Assembly (NCBI GenBank): GCA_947474675.1
Contig: CANJKA010000006.1
Span: 1-64,000, forward strand
DNA: 64,000 bases
Reading direction: 5' to 3'
Source of the DNA: Flavobacteriales bacterium
GTDB taxonomy: Bacteria; Bacteroidota; Bacteroidia; Flavobacteriales_D; Crocinitomicaceae
Shown here: in pieces, positions 36,124 through 45,385 of the stretch
How the letters are laid out: each line of letters opens with the position of its first letter
How positions within the stretch are numbered: the first letter of the stretch is position 1
The notes under the pieces: model-generated
What the model saw: only the letters and a program-made list of their open reading frames with translations
Database searches by the model: none
Told to the model about the DNA's origin: nothing
Translations under genes and position numbers: made by a program

Positions 36124-36522
36124 ATGGAAACACTATTAATAAATTCTTCTCTTCAAACTCCATATATCAATTTTGATAAGGAGTCTGGAGTAATGCAAAT
36201 TAAAGGTCGTTCTATTCCAGATCAACCAGATGAGTTTTGGGGACCGATCTTAACTTGGTTTGACTCTTATATTTTATCTCCGTCAAAAAAAACTACAGTA
36301 ATCATTGATTTAGAGTATTTTAACATCACGTCTTCTAAAAGAATTTTATTCCTTTTATATAAATTGAATGAACTTTCTGAAAACGGATCTGATGTTAAAG
36401 TAGAATGGTTATACCGTGAAACTGATGAGGATATGTACGAAGTTGGACAAGATTATGCTTACATGGTCAAAGTTCCTTTTGAATTTAAAATTTACGAAGA
36501 TTTAGATCTAGTGATTGCCTAA
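36124..36522 (+). CDS. DUF1987 / SiaC-like regulatory phosphoprotein
   Basis: A 132-residue protein matching DUF1987: N-terminal TPYINFDKESGVMQIKGRSIPD, then FWGPILTWFDSYI and FNITSSKRILFLLYKLNELSE. In Pseudomonas the homologue SiaC is phosphorylated on a Thr in this last region by the kinase SiaB, dephosphorylated by SiaA, and binds a diguanylate cyclase. Here the equivalent is a Thr-Ser-Ser run in FNITSSKR (~60-67). No SiaA/SiaB-like neighbour is present, so the partner genes must lie elsewhere or be absent. A terminator follows. Confidence 0.88.
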   Translation: METLLINSSLQTPYINFDKESGVMQIKGRSIPDQPDEFWGPILTWFDSYILSPSKKTTVIIDLEYFNITSSKRILFLLYKLNELSENGSDVKVEWLYRETDEDMYEVGQDYAYMVKVPFEFKIYEDLDLVIA

Positions 36523-36548
36523 CAATCGCGAAAAGTTTTAAAATATAT

Positions 36549-36579
36549 AAAGACACTTTGATAGAGTGTCTTTTTTTTT
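36549..36579 (+). terminator. Rho-independent terminator
   Basis: A perfect 9-base stem (36549-36557 with 36565-36573), 7-base loop and a T run to 36579. It ends the DUF1987 transcript. Confidence 0.9.
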
Positions 36580-36653
36580 GATATAAATGTCCCTAAATTC
36601 TTATTTAATGATAAGTTTTTCATATTCATTCAACGTTTTCTAATCAATTCTAT

Positions 36654-36661
36654 TATTTTTG
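36654..36661 (+). promoter_or_regulatory. -7 promoter box (TATTTTTG)
   Basis: A perfect TAnnTTTG match only 12 bases upstream of the ATG at 36674, so the leader is very short. Confidence 0.5.
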
Positions 36662-36673
36662 TAAAAATTTTTT

Positions 36674-36925
36674 ATGAGATTAGTTTCAAACATACCACAT
36701 CCTAGGTATACTATTCAGATTTTTCATTTAAACGCGAAATACGTTGTTAAAATTGAATTGGGTCAATTTGAGCAGATATATAAAATAGGTGAACATGATG
36801 TAAATGGTTTGGATGAATTAGTTCAGATGGTTAATGATAACTTATTGAAAAATTGTTTAGATAGATTTGTCGCTATGCGTTCAGATTGGAGTGAATCATT
36901 TAAAGAAATTAATAATACTAAATAA
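36674..36925 (+). CDS. Small conserved protein of unknown function
   Basis: An 83-residue soluble protein (MRLVSNIPHPRYTIQIFHLNAKY ... IELGQFEQIYKIGE) with alternating strands and a helix. I do not recognise a characterised family. It has its own promoter box and is followed 11 bases later by the Skp/OmpH-like lipoprotein gene, so they are probably co-transcribed with the DUF4924 gene. Confidence 0.65.
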   Translation: MRLVSNIPHPRYTIQIFHLNAKYVVKIELGQFEQIYKIGEHDVNGLDELVQMVNDNLLKNCLDRFVAMRSDWSESFKEINNTK

Positions 36926-36936
36926 AATACAATACA

Positions 36937-37551
36937 ATGTCAAAATTTACAACTTTAAAAATAGCTTTAATAGGATTGGTAATTGTTTCTTGTGGAGATA
37001 AAAAACAAGATAAGGATAAGGTCGTAGAAAATACAGTTCCTCATGTAGAAATTCAAAAAATTGGAGAGTTGAAAATTGCCTATTATGATCAAGATAGTAT
37101 GAAATTAAATTTTGAATATTACAAACAACAAGATAAAATTGTACAGAAAAAACAATTAGCTTTTAATGCTATTATTGAGAAAAAAAGAGCTGAAGGTCAA
37201 TCATATCTTGAAATGTATTCTAAAAGAGCTCAAAACAATGAATTATCTCAAGATGATATGAAAGGTTATGAAGAGAACTTGCAAAAAATGGAAGCTGAAA
37301 TTATGCAATATCAACAAGTTGAAGGAGCCAAGCTAGAACAAGAAACAATGAAGAAATTAGAGGTTATCGGGAATAAAATCGAAAGTTTCAGTAAAAAATA
37401 TTGTTTAGAACATGGTATTGATATCTTATTGATATATGCAAAAGGAGGACAGTTTAATTACATTAATCCTTCTATGAATGTAACAAAAGAATTTACTGCA
37501 TATTTGAATCAAAATGAGAATCAAATCAAAAAAGAATTAGGTAAAAAATAA
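36937..37551 (+). CDS. Skp/OmpH-like lipoprotein
   Basis: A 204-residue lipoprotein (signal with LVIVSCGDK, Cys ~20). After a short linker, KIAYYDQDSMKLNFEYYKQQ starts an OmpH/Skp fold, followed by a long charged coiled coil (~75-140) and a C-terminal strand-helix part (DILLIYAKGGQFNYINPSMNVTKEF). Skp-type chaperones hold outer-membrane proteins in the periplasm; here lipidation would keep it on a membrane. It is in a compact cluster with small genes of unknown function. Confidence 0.82.
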   Translation: MSKFTTLKIALIGLVIVSCGDKKQDKDKVVENTVPHVEIQKIGELKIAYYDQDSMKLNFEYYKQQDKIVQKKQLAFNAIIEKKRAEGQSYLEMYSKRAQNNELSQDDMKGYEENLQKMEAEIMQYQQVEGAKLEQETMKKLEVIGNKIESFSKKYCLEHGIDILLIYAKGGQFNYINPSMNVTKEFTAYLNQNENQIKKELGKK

Positions 37552-37567
37552 TTTCCTGTAAAATACA

Positions 37568-38119
37568 ATGCTGGTAGCTCAACAAAAACTAAAAGAAAAT
37601 ATTGCGGAGTACATTTTATATATGTACCAAATTGAAGATGTAATTCGAGCTTATAAGTTTGATTTAGATACGATTATTGAAAATTATGTAAAGCCTCAAT
37701 TGCCAGACAATTCTTTCATTGGAAATTATACAACTTGGTATACGGATTTGATTCGTAATATGAAATCTGAAAAGAAAGAAATTACAGGACATTTACATGA
37801 AATCAACGAAGTAATGGTTGAAATTTCTTATTTACATTCTACATTATTAAATGTAATGAATGATGAGAAATATAAAGCTCTTTTCGAAACAGCATTGCCA
37901 AATATTGAGGATTTTAAACAGAAATCAAATTTAAAGGATAAAAATCACGTAGAAATTGCTTTTCATGCTTTGTATATGAAATTACTACTTCGTTTACAGA
38001 AAAAAGAAATAAGTGCCGAAACAGAGAATGCATTCGATACTATGCGAATTTTACTAGCATACTTAGCAAAAGCTTATCGAAATATGAAAAGTGGGAATAT
38101 GGATTTTATCAATAATTAA
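37568..38119 (+). CDS. DUF4924 family protein
   Basis: A 183-residue, largely helical cytoplasmic protein matching the Bacteroidota-specific DUF4924 family (AEYILYMYQIEDVIRAYKFD, HLHEINEVMVEISYLHSTLL, LLAYLAKAYRNMKSGNM). Function unknown. It follows the Skp-like gene by 16 bases and precedes an XRE/S24 regulator by 83 bases. Confidence 0.82.
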   Translation: MLVAQQKLKENIAEYILYMYQIEDVIRAYKFDLDTIIENYVKPQLPDNSFIGNYTTWYTDLIRNMKSEKKEITGHLHEINEVMVEISYLHSTLLNVMNDEKYKALFETALPNIEDFKQKSNLKDKNHVEIAFHALYMKLLLRLQKKEISAETENAFDTMRILLAYLAKAYRNMKSGNMDFINN

Positions 38120-38171
38120 TCTTATTTGATTAAATTGTAGTCTAAAACTTGTTTATTATTTAAGAATTTAT

Positions 38172-38179
38172 TATCTTTC
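38172..38179 (+). promoter_or_regulatory. Possible -7 box (TATCTTTC)
   Basis: One mismatch to TAnnTTTG, 23 bases upstream of the ATG at 38203. Confidence 0.3.
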
Positions 38180-38202
38180 CAGAATATTTATAAAAATAGG
38201 TC

Positions 38203-39003
38203 ATGGAAATAGGGAATAATCTAAAAATTCTTCGAAAGCGTTTAAAGAAATCTCAAGAAGAAGTTGCTCAGGATTTGAAGTTAACTCGTTCTTCTTATAG
38301 TGGTTATGAAAATGGCGTAGCTCAACCTAATTTAGAAAACTTGGTTGCCTTTAGTGATTATTATAAAGTTCCTATCGATGATTTAGTACGTAAAGATTTT
38401 GAGAATTTTTCTGAAAATGAATTAGAAAGAATCGATGAAGGTTTATATGCTGATGTAAAAGGTCAAAAATTACGCGTATTAACTTCGATGGTGAATGATC
38501 AAGAAGAAGAGTTAATAGAAATGGTCACTTTAAAGGCTAGTGCAGGTTATACTTCTGGTTATGCTGATCCTGATTATTTGAAAGTATTACCCACTTTTCA
38601 TTTACCTTTCCTATCTAAAAATAAAAAATATAGATCTTTTCCAATTCAAGGAGATTCTATGCCTCCAGTAGTTGAAGGTTCTTATGTAGTTGCTGAGTTT
38701 GTTCAGAACTGGATGACAATCAGAAGTTCAACTCCATGTATTGTTGTAACGAAAGAAGATGGAATAGTTTTTAAAGTCGTTCACAATTTGTTAGATTCAG
38801 CTCAATCTTTTCAATTATGTTCAACAAATACTTTTTATAAACCTTATTTCGTTCATGCGAATGATATTTTAGAAATGTGGCGTTTTGTTAATTATATTTC
38901 TCCAGAATTAACTGAAGTGAGAATGGATGATAATGATTTATCAAAGTCTCTTCAAGATCTACAAAAAGAAGTTCACGAATTGAAATCGTTGATTAATCGT
39001 TGA
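38203..39003 (+). CDS. XRE-type regulator with S24 (LexA-like) peptidase domain
   Basis: A 266-residue protein. Residues ~5-62 form a Cro/C1 helix-turn-helix (RLKKSQEEVAQDLKLTRSSY). Residues ~105-225 form an S24 domain with Ser152 in IQGDSMPP and Lys191 in GIVFKVVH, the expected catalytic dyad. An Ala-Gly pair at ~114-115 (KASAGYTSGY) is placed like the LexA/CI self-cleavage site. The C-terminal ~30 residues are a coiled coil (LQDLQKEVHELKSLIN). It may be a stress-cleavable repressor, although cleavage is not shown. Similar proteins are common in Flavobacteriales. Confidence 0.88.
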   Translation: MEIGNNLKILRKRLKKSQEEVAQDLKLTRSSYSGYENGVAQPNLENLVAFSDYYKVPIDDLVRKDFENFSENELERIDEGLYADVKGQKLRVLTSMVNDQEEELIEMVTLKASAGYTSGYADPDYLKVLPTFHLPFLSKNKKYRSFPIQGDSMPPVVEGSYVVAEFVQNWMTIRSSTPCIVVTKEDGIVFKVVHNLLDSAQSFQLCSTNTFYKPYFVHANDILEMWRFVNYISPELTEVRMDDNDLSKSLQDLQKEVHELKSLINR

Positions 39004-39021
39004 ATTCTTAAGATGTTTGAC

Positions 39022-39047
39022 TTAAAGAAGGGTTAATCTTTCTTTAA
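39022..39047. terminator. Weak hairpin between convergent genes
   Basis: An 8-base perfect stem (39022-39029 with 39040-39047) with a 10-base loop between the regulator and recQ. Its AU-rich stem makes it a weak terminator candidate; it contains the last codon of recQ. Confidence 0.3.
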
Positions 39048-40931
39048 AGAGTTTGAGTAAAACATTTGTGACTCAAATTTTATTTTTTCTTCTAAAAGTA
39101 AATATCTTAAAGCATTTTCTACCTCCTCTTTTTGACTATTTAGTTGAGAACTAATACTGTATAAAGACATAGGTTCACTCAATATAGTAAGGATTGAATT
39201 TGCCAATTCTAAGGTAGAATAATTATTTTTTTTTTCAGAAATGCAAATATCACATTTTCCACATTTGGTTTCAGGCTGTCCAAAATAAACAAGAAGTTGA
39301 GAAAGTCTACATACTGAAACTCTCAAGTAATTTAAAGCGTATTTTAATCGTTTGTTGGCTAATTCTTTTCTGTTTTCGTATGCTTCAGGAAGAATTCGGA
39401 TATAATCATCAGGTAATCTTTCGTGAACAAAAGTGACTGTTGGTAATGAAGATTGCCATGTGATATCAATAACTCCATATTGTTCCAATTGATTTAATTG
39501 TGTCGTAATCTGAAAAGCAGTAGTTTTTAATCGTTTTGCAAATTCATTTTCATTGATTTCGAAAAATTGATCAAAGATTCCAGGATAACTTCTTGAAAGT
39601 AATGTTATTATCGGTGAAAGTTTTTCTTGTCTAATTTGAAAACTGTATAATTCAGTGTTTCCAATAGCAATTTTTAATTTAGTTGGATGAAATACACTCT
39701 CAGTGAAAACTAAATCATTATTTAATTCTAAAATTTTAAGCGAATGAAAAGTGTCTGAATTGTTTAAATTAAATTTTTCAGCTAATACTTTTATTTCAAA
39801 AGGATATGTTTCTTCTTTTCCTGATCCATACGCAACTCGAAGATGATTGCAAAGTGCTTTGTATGTTGTTTTAACAGTTTCAATAGAAGGGAATTGTCTT
39901 AGAGTTTGTTCTTTTAAATTTTCTATGTCTAAATCTTCCCAGTAAGCGATACATTTCGCCTCTAATCCATCGCGACCTGCTCTTCCTGCTTCTTGAAAAT
40001 AGGCTTCTAAGTTGTTTGGAAATTCATAGTGAATGACATAACGTACATTTGGTTTGTCAATGCCCATTCCGAAAGCATTGGTGGCTACCATGGTGTCAAT
40101 TTTTCCTTCTAACCAAGCATCTAACATCAGTTTTCTGTCCTCACTATTCATTCCACCGTGATAAATACCAACACTTAATTTTGAAGCATGTAAAAGTCTT
40201 GCAATGTCTTTTACACTTTTTCTTGTTTGGCAATATATTATCCCTGTTTTACCTTTTGATAGTTCACAATATTCAAGAATCTGTGTTGTCTTATTTTTCG
40301 AATGAATAACTTCATAAGATAAATTTTCTCTCAAAAATGAACCTTCAAAAACTTTTGCGTTTTTTAGTTGTAGTTGTTCAATAATATCTTTTTGAACTTC
40401 TTTAGTTGCAGTTGCTGTTAATGCAATTATTGGAACATTTGGATGAATAGCTCTTAAGTCAGCTATGTCTCGGTAAGAAGGACGGAAATCATGTCCCCAT
40501 TCAGAAATACAATGTGCCTCGTCAACTACAATTAAAGCAATGTTCATTAATTTAAATCGCTCGATAAATAGTTTTGATTTTAATCTTTCTGGTGATGTGT
40601 ACAAGAAGTCAAAACCTCCAAAACGGGCATTATCAAGAGCTAAATCAATTTCTCGATAACTCATTCCACTCACAATTTCTTTTGCTCTAATCCCTTTGTT
40701 TGTCAGGTTTTTAACTTGATCTTGCATCAACGCAATCAGTGGAGATATAACAAGAGTTAAGCCTTCACGTGCTAATCCAGGAATTTGAAAGCAAATAGAT
40801 TTCCCTCCCCCCGTTGGAAGTAAAGCCAAAGTATCGTGCCCGTATATAGAATTGTCAATGATTTCCTCCTGTAATGGACGAAAAACATCAAATCCCCAAT
40901 ATCGTTTTAATATTTCTTTACTTTTTTCCAT
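39033..40931 (-). CDS. recQ: RecQ-family ATP-dependent DNA helicase
   Basis: A 632-residue superfamily 2 helicase. Motif I is TGGGKS (40-45), motif II DEAH (137-140), and [18 protein letters not shown] and [10 protein letters not shown] (motif VI) follow. The RecQ zinc-binding cysteines are at ~550-560 (TKCGKCDIC) and a winged-helix RQC part surrounds them. There is no HRDC domain, so this is the shorter of the RecQ types found in the phylum. It unwinds recombination and repair intermediates. It diverges from the branched-chain aminotransferase gene. Confidence 0.95.
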   Translation of the reverse strand: MEKSKEILKRYWGFDVFRPLQEEIIDNSIYGHDTLALLPTGGGKSICFQIPGLAREGLTLVISPLIALMQDQVKNLTNKGIRAKEIVSGMSYREIDLALDNARFGGFDFLYTSPERLKSKLFIERFKLMNIALIVVDEAHCISEWGHDFRPSYRDIADLRAIHPNVPIIALTATATKEVQKDIIEQLQLKNAKVFEGSFLRENLSYEVIHSKNKTTQILEYCELSKGKTGIIYCQTRKSVKDIARLLHASKLSVGIYHGGMNSEDRKLMLDAWLEGKIDTMVATNAFGMGIDKPNVRYVIHYEFPNNLEAYFQEAGRAGRDGLEAKCIAYWEDLDIENLKEQTLRQFPSIETVKTTYKALCNHLRVAYGSGKEETYPFEIKVLAEKFNLNNSDTFHSLKILELNNDLVFTESVFHPTKLKIAIGNTELYSFQIRQEKLSPIITLLSRSYPGIFDQFFEINENEFAKRLKTTAFQITTQLNQLEQYGVIDITWQSSLPTVTFVHERLPDDYIRILPEAYENRKELANKRLKYALNYLRVSVCRLSQLLVYFGQPETKCGKCDICISEKKNNYSTLELANSILTILSEPMSLYSISSQLNSQKEEVENALRYLLLEEKIKFESQMFYSNSLKKD

Positions 40932-41016
40932 TCGGAAATTTCATTTATAGGGTAAAATTAAATAAATTTATTTTCATGAATCTATAAAAATACTAGAAAG
41001 GTTCAATGTTTCTTTT

Positions 41017-41024
41017 TATATTCG
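41017..41024 (+). promoter_or_regulatory. Likely -7 box (TATATTCG)
   Basis: One mismatch to TAnnTTTG, 21 bases upstream of the ATG at 41046. Confidence 0.35.
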
Positions 41025-41045
41025 CAGAACCCAAATAAAAAGAAT

Positions 41046-42116
41046 ATGTTAAACGACACTAGTACAATGAAAATTACTTTGACAAAACAGTCTCATATCA
41101 ACGATGTTGACTGGGATAACATTCCATTTGGAAGAGTTTTTTCTGATCATATGTTAGTTATGGATTATGCTGATGGAGAATGGAAACAACCTGAAATTTT
41201 ACCTTTTGGTAATTTATCTTTGAATCCTGCAACTTCTGCAATTCATTACGGTCAATCTGTTTTTGAAGGAATGAAAGCAAACAAATCTGAAAATGGTGAT
41301 GTTTTCATGTTTCGTCCTGAGCAAAATGCTAAAAGATTCAATGATTCATGTGAACGTATGTGTATGCCTACGATTCCTGAAGATCAATTTGTTGAATTAA
41401 TTAGACGTTTAGTGGATATTGAACGTGATTGGATTTCAACAAAACCTGATTATTCATTATATATTCGTCCCTTTATATTTGCGACAGATGATTTTATCGG
41501 AGTAAAACCTTCTGAGACATACAAATTTGTAATCTTTACTTGTCCAGTTGGTGCTTATTATACTGAACCAGTAAGTGTTAAAATTGAAGAATATTACACA
41601 AGAGCTGCTTCAGGTGGTGTTGGTATTGCTAAAACGGCTGGTAATTATGCTGCAGCTTTATATCCTGCAAAACAAGGACAATTACAAGGTTTTCACCAAT
41701 TAGTTTGGACCGATGCAAAAGAGCACAAATACATTGAAGAATCTGGAACAATGAATATTTTATTCGTTATCAATGGTGTTTTAGTAACGCCTTCTGAAGA
41801 TTCGGATACAATTTTGAAAGGAACAACAAAACGTGCTGTACTTGAAGTTGCTAAAAGTTGGGGAATGCCAATAGAAGAACGTAAAGTTTCTGTAGAGGAA
41901 GTTGTGGCTGGTATTAAAAATGGTTCTATTACTGAAGCATTTGGAGCTGGAACTGCTGCAACAATTGCTCATATTGTTCGTCTAGGGTTTAGAGATGAAG
42001 TATTAGATTTAAGTCCAGTTTCTGAAAGAACTTTTTCAAATAAAGTAAAAAACTATTTAGATGATTTGAAATCAGGTAAAATTGAAGATACATTTGGATG
42101 GTGTTTAAAAGTTTAA
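41046..42116 (+). CDS. ilvE: Branched-chain amino acid aminotransferase
   Basis: A 356-residue fold-type IV PLP enzyme of the BCAT2/eukaryotic-like group. The Schiff-base Lys196 lies in GGVGIAKTAGNYAAAL, and AIHYGQSVFEGMKA (~65-78), PFGNLSLNPATS and ESGTMNILF (~241-249) are characteristic. It catalyses the last step of leucine, isoleucine and valine synthesis or the first of their breakdown, with glutamate/2-oxoglutarate as partner. A second ATG at codon 8 is a possible start. A terminator follows. Confidence 0.95.
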   Translation: MLNDTSTMKITLTKQSHINDVDWDNIPFGRVFSDHMLVMDYADGEWKQPEILPFGNLSLNPATSAIHYGQSVFEGMKANKSENGDVFMFRPEQNAKRFNDSCERMCMPTIPEDQFVELIRRLVDIERDWISTKPDYSLYIRPFIFATDDFIGVKPSETYKFVIFTCPVGAYYTEPVSVKIEEYYTRAASGGVGIAKTAGNYAAALYPAKQGQLQGFHQLVWTDAKEHKYIEESGTMNILFVINGVLVTPSEDSDTILKGTTKRAVLEVAKSWGMPIEERKVSVEEVVAGIKNGSITEAFGAGTAATIAHIVRLGFRDEVLDLSPVSERTFSNKVKNYLDDLKSGKIEDTFGWCLKV

Positions 42117-42136
42117 GTTAAATTAATATATTTTTT

Positions 42137-42168
42137 AAAGCTTCTTGTGTTTTCAAGAAGCTTTTTTT
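42137..42168 (+). terminator. Rho-independent terminator
   Basis: A perfect 11-base stem (42137-42147 with 42154-42164), 6-base loop and T run, 21 bases past the aminotransferase stop. Confidence 0.92.
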
Positions 42169-42244
42169 ATGGAAATTTACTTTTTTTTTCATCTTGTATA
42201 AGATTATTGTAAATTGATTTATTAATAGGGTGTAATCTTTTCGT

Positions 42245-43606
42245 ATGAGATATGTATTAATTATACTATTTAGTCTTGTTTTCTTTTTTAAAGGGAATTC
42301 ACAAAATTCATTTATTATAAAAGGTGAGATTGTAGAAAGAAATAGTGGACTTCCGATAGCTAATGCAAATGTTTCTGTCTTAGTCGACTCTGTGTCATAT
42401 TCTGTGATATCAGGGCAAAGAGGTGTTTTTATTTTAGATTTACCAATTGATTCAGTTTACGAACTTCAATATAATCATCAATTATTTGGTTATGTTACTG
42501 AAAACGTTTTTTACGATGCAAAAGTAGATACATTAGAAATTAAAATGACGTTAAGTAGAAGTAAACAACTAGAAGAAGTTTTTGTTATACTGAATAAAAA
42601 ACCAGCTGTAGTTTTTGGAAATTCAAAACTAAGTGTTGCAGATTTTGAGATTTTAAAAGATGGAAGTATTGTTTTACTCACGTACCCTAAAAAATTAAGC
42701 AAAGGATCTGAATTATTGTTATGGAATCAGGAAATGATTTTAAATGAACAGGTTATAAATGGGACAGCTGAAGAGTTGATTCGTGATTTTAGAGGTAATC
42801 CTCATATTGTTTGCAAAGAGAATGTTTTTGGTGTTTCAGTTGTCGAAAATAAAATTTCACTTTCAACATTGACAAAAGAATATTTTAAAAAATATTTAGC
42901 CCCGATTTTAGATACCAACAAATCGAAGTTGTTTTTTTCAAATTTTAGTCCTGATTATCCATCTTTCGGTTATTATTCCTTCGATAAAGAGGATTCTACT
43001 TATTCTAAAATTATAGAAATTACGGATGAATTGATGATGGAATTATATCGGTCAGAGTACAAATGGGTGGATGTTCGAACAAAATTATGGGCAAAAAACA
43101 AAGAGCTTGAAACGGGAATTGATGCAGAAATTTGGGTTGGAGCCAATTATTTCACGCATTCTGTTTATTACAAACAATTGTATGCCCCTATGTTTCATAG
43201 AAATGATACTCTTTTTGTTTTTGATTACTACAAAGATCAATTAAGACGATTTAATTCATCTGGAAATGACATGGATAGTATTCCCATTTTTCATCATTAT
43301 TATCCCAAAGAAACAGGTTGGAAAAAGAAACTAATTCAAGATCAAGTGACTGGACAAATTTATGCTGTAATGGAGATTGCAGGCTATAGTTACATCCGTC
43401 ACCTTGATACTGAAACAGGAAAACTTGGGAATAAAATTCAGTTGGAATATCGTTATGTTGAAAAAATTGAAATTTACAACAACGAAGTGTATTATATTTA
43501 TCGTCCTTATGAATCTATTCAGAAAAAATATTTATACAAAGAAACACTCCCTTTTAATTTCGGAAATGGGAAAGTTCCGAATGGTGATGAGATTAAAATG
43601 AATTAA
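42245..43606 (+). CDS. Exported protein with CarboxypepD_reg-like domain and propeller-like region
   Basis: A 453-residue protein with signal peptide (~1-19, FFFKGNSQ). Residues ~22-105 form a carboxypeptidase-regulatory-like beta-sandwich (FIIKGEIVERNSGLPIANANVSV), as at the N-terminus of many Bacteroidota envelope proteins. Residues ~120-453 have repeated strand-turn patterns with aromatic residues, suggesting a beta-propeller, with no catalytic motif I can name. There is no T9SS domain. It may be a periplasmic binding or scaffold protein. It converges with the lipoprotein gene at 43621. Confidence 0.7.
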   Translation: MRYVLIILFSLVFFFKGNSQNSFIIKGEIVERNSGLPIANANVSVLVDSVSYSVISGQRGVFILDLPIDSVYELQYNHQLFGYVTENVFYDAKVDTLEIKMTLSRSKQLEEVFVILNKKPAVVFGNSKLSVADFEILKDGSIVLLTYPKKLSKGSELLLWNQEMILNEQVINGTAEELIRDFRGNPHIVCKENVFGVSVVENKISLSTLTKEYFKKYLAPILDTNKSKLFFSNFSPDYPSFGYYSFDKEDSTYSKIIEITDELMMELYRSEYKWVDVRTKLWAKNKELETGIDAEIWVGANYFTHSVYYKQLYAPMFHRNDTLFVFDYYKDQLRRFNSSGNDMDSIPIFHHYYPKETGWKKKLIQDQVTGQIYAVMEIAGYSYIRHLDTETGKLGNKIQLEYRYVEKIEIYNNEVYYIYRPYESIQKKYLYKETLPFNFGNGKVPNGDEIKMN

Positions 43607-43620
43607 GAAATGGAGTATTC

Positions 43621-44358
43621 TTATGATTTGTATTTTACTTTTACAAGATATCCATTAAATCCTTTGATATAAAAATAATTTAATCCAAAAGCGATAATGT
43701 TGCCTTTAATTGATTCTTCAAAGGATGATTCAGAAAAAGTTTTAATATATTCATCACCAATTTTCATTCCTTTTACTTCTTTTAAATTAGTGAAAATTTT
43801 ATTGATTGATATTTTCTTTGTGCGAAATTCATTCATTTCCGTTTTATATAAAATTCGGACTTTGTTATTCGGTTCAAAAGAAATTATTGTGCCTTTAGAA
43901 TTTATTCCGTTTTCAAGATCATATAAAATTGAATCTCCGGTCGTGAAAATTCGAACTATAGTAGTTTTATCTAGTAGTTTATTTTTATAGGTTTCGGTAT
44001 AAACATCAATGATTGAATTTTTTAAAGAATCAGGAATAAATTTTACCACATCTGCGGTCATTGTGACTTTTGTTTTTGTGAATGATGCCAAAAATGATCT
44101 TTTGTAGTCTAAAGTAAAATTAGCATATTCTTCATTTATTTTTAGTGGTCTACTTATTATTAAGCTTCTTTTAGCTTCTAGAGCAAGTCCATCTTTTGTA
44201 CTTCCTCCAATTCCAAAAAATGAAATGGTTTCGACTACACCAATTGCAATGTCTTCATAAATTACAGGTCTGCCGATAGATGAGGAAGAAATGTTTCCAG
44301 TGTGAACTGCACATGATGAAAGAAGTACTAATATTGATATAAAAAGGTAGTTTTTCAT
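43621..44358 (-). CDS. Lipoprotein of unknown function
   Basis: A 245-residue lipoprotein (LLSSCAVH, Cys ~16). The N-terminal third (VHTGNISSSSIG ... IAIGVVETISFFGIGGSTKDGLALEAKRSL) resembles a Bacteroidota lipoprotein family with an IGG/LxxEAKR motif (possibly DUF6567; not checked). The C-terminal ~145 residues are beta-rich without known motifs. Lone gene on the minus strand, 14 bases from the convergent gene's end. Confidence 0.65.
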   Translation of the reverse strand: MKNYLFISILVLLSSCAVHTGNISSSSIGRPVIYEDIAIGVVETISFFGIGGSTKDGLALEAKRSLIISRPLKINEEYANFTLDYKRSFLASFTKTKVTMTADVVKFIPDSLKNSIIDVYTETYKNKLLDKTTIVRIFTTGDSILYDLENGINSKGTIISFEPNNKVRILYKTEMNEFRTKKISINKIFTNLKEVKGMKIGDEYIKTFSESSFEESIKGNIIAFGLNYFYIKGFNGYLVKVKYKS

Positions 44359-44441
44359 GTTAAATGTTGATTGAAATTTTAATAAAACAAATGTAGTTAT
44401 AATATTGTTTTTAGAATGATATAAGAGGAATTAAAGTTTCG

Positions 44442-44449
44442 TATATTTG
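44442..44449 (+). promoter_or_regulatory. -7 promoter box (TATATTTG)
   Basis: A perfect TAnnTTTG match 23 bases upstream of the ATG at 44473; likely drives both J-domain genes. Confidence 0.5.
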
Positions 44450-44472
44450 ACCATCAATTTTAATCGTTCAAA

Positions 44473-45360
44473 ATGTATTTAATTTCATTTTTACTTCAAA
44501 TAAATGATTCCATCTTTCAACGAGGGGATACTATTTTTAAGGGAGATGAAGTTTTATATATTATCACTCCAAATGGTATTGAAGAGCCGAGTGAATTATC
44601 AACAATTCAAGGTGTGTTAGCTTTTATTATTCCATCAATTGTTTTAGGAGTAATCTTATATTATCAACGTTCAAAATTTAGACTTAAAAAAGTTCAAAAC
44701 GGTGTTTTTAGACAAAATTTGCCACTAAATAGAGATAGTTTATTTGAAGCTTACCTATGTTTAGCTGCCGTTATGATTCAAAAAGAAAGACAAGATGCAG
44801 GTAAAAAGCACCTTTATATAAAAAAATTCTTATTGACTTATTTTAATGACAGTTATTACAATTTTTCAGAAACAATTTCAGGGTATTATAAATCCGAACC
44901 TATTCAGCCTTCGTCCGTTGCAGAATGGATCAATAAATATGTAACTGATTATGGAAAAAGAACTCAAGTTGTATATTTTTTAGCAGGGATATCAATGGTA
45001 GATGGGGAAATTGTTGCAATAGAAATGGCGTTTCTAAAAGAAATGACGCGACTTTTACATATAAAAGAAGAAGACCTTGAGAGTATACTGAATACTTTTT
45101 CTTATTATGATTTCAAGAAAAAACAAAAACACACAACTAATGGTCAATCTTTTACTTCTTCTATTTTAGACAGTGCTTTTAAAATGCTGAATTTAAATAA
45201 TGGAGCGACTATAGATGAAGTTAAATCAGCCTATAGAAAATTAGCAAAAATACATCATCCAGATCTTTTTTCAACAGAAAATGAAGGTCAACAGAAAATA
45301 GCACACGAACGTTTTGTCCAGATCAATGAAGCCTATGAATTAGTTTTAAAAAGCTTTTAA
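44473..45360 (+). CDS. Membrane-anchored TerB-like/J-domain protein (first copy)
   Basis: A 295-residue protein. One membrane helix (~46-64) is followed by a TerB-like helical region (~85-215, with FLAGISMVDGEIVAIEMAFLKEM as the signature) and a C-terminal J domain (~230-295) with the essential HPD at 262-264. This resembles DjlA-type co-chaperones, which bring DnaK to the membrane. A paralogue lies 25 bases downstream; both end in the same 25 residues. Client and purpose unknown. Confidence 0.85.
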   Translation: MYLISFLLQINDSIFQRGDTIFKGDEVLYIITPNGIEEPSELSTIQGVLAFIIPSIVLGVILYYQRSKFRLKKVQNGVFRQNLPLNRDSLFEAYLCLAAVMIQKERQDAGKKHLYIKKFLLTYFNDSYYNFSETISGYYKSEPIQPSSVAEWINKYVTDYGKRTQVVYFLAGISMVDGEIVAIEMAFLKEMTRLLHIKEEDLESILNTFSYYDFKKKQKHTTNGQSFTSSILDSAFKMLNLNNGATIDEVKSAYRKLAKIHHPDLFSTENEGQQKIAHERFVQINEAYELVLKSF

Positions 45361-45385
45361 TTAATAAAATCCCTAACAATTAAAT

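Noticed and set aside
38203-39003. Prophage immunity region
   Set aside because: The XRE/S24 gene is surrounded by core genes with no phage structural, integrase or attachment features.
43697-43990. A 97-codon plus-strand frame opposite the lipoprotein gene
   Set aside because: The minus-strand lipoprotein has a proper signal and lipobox; the opposite frame has none.
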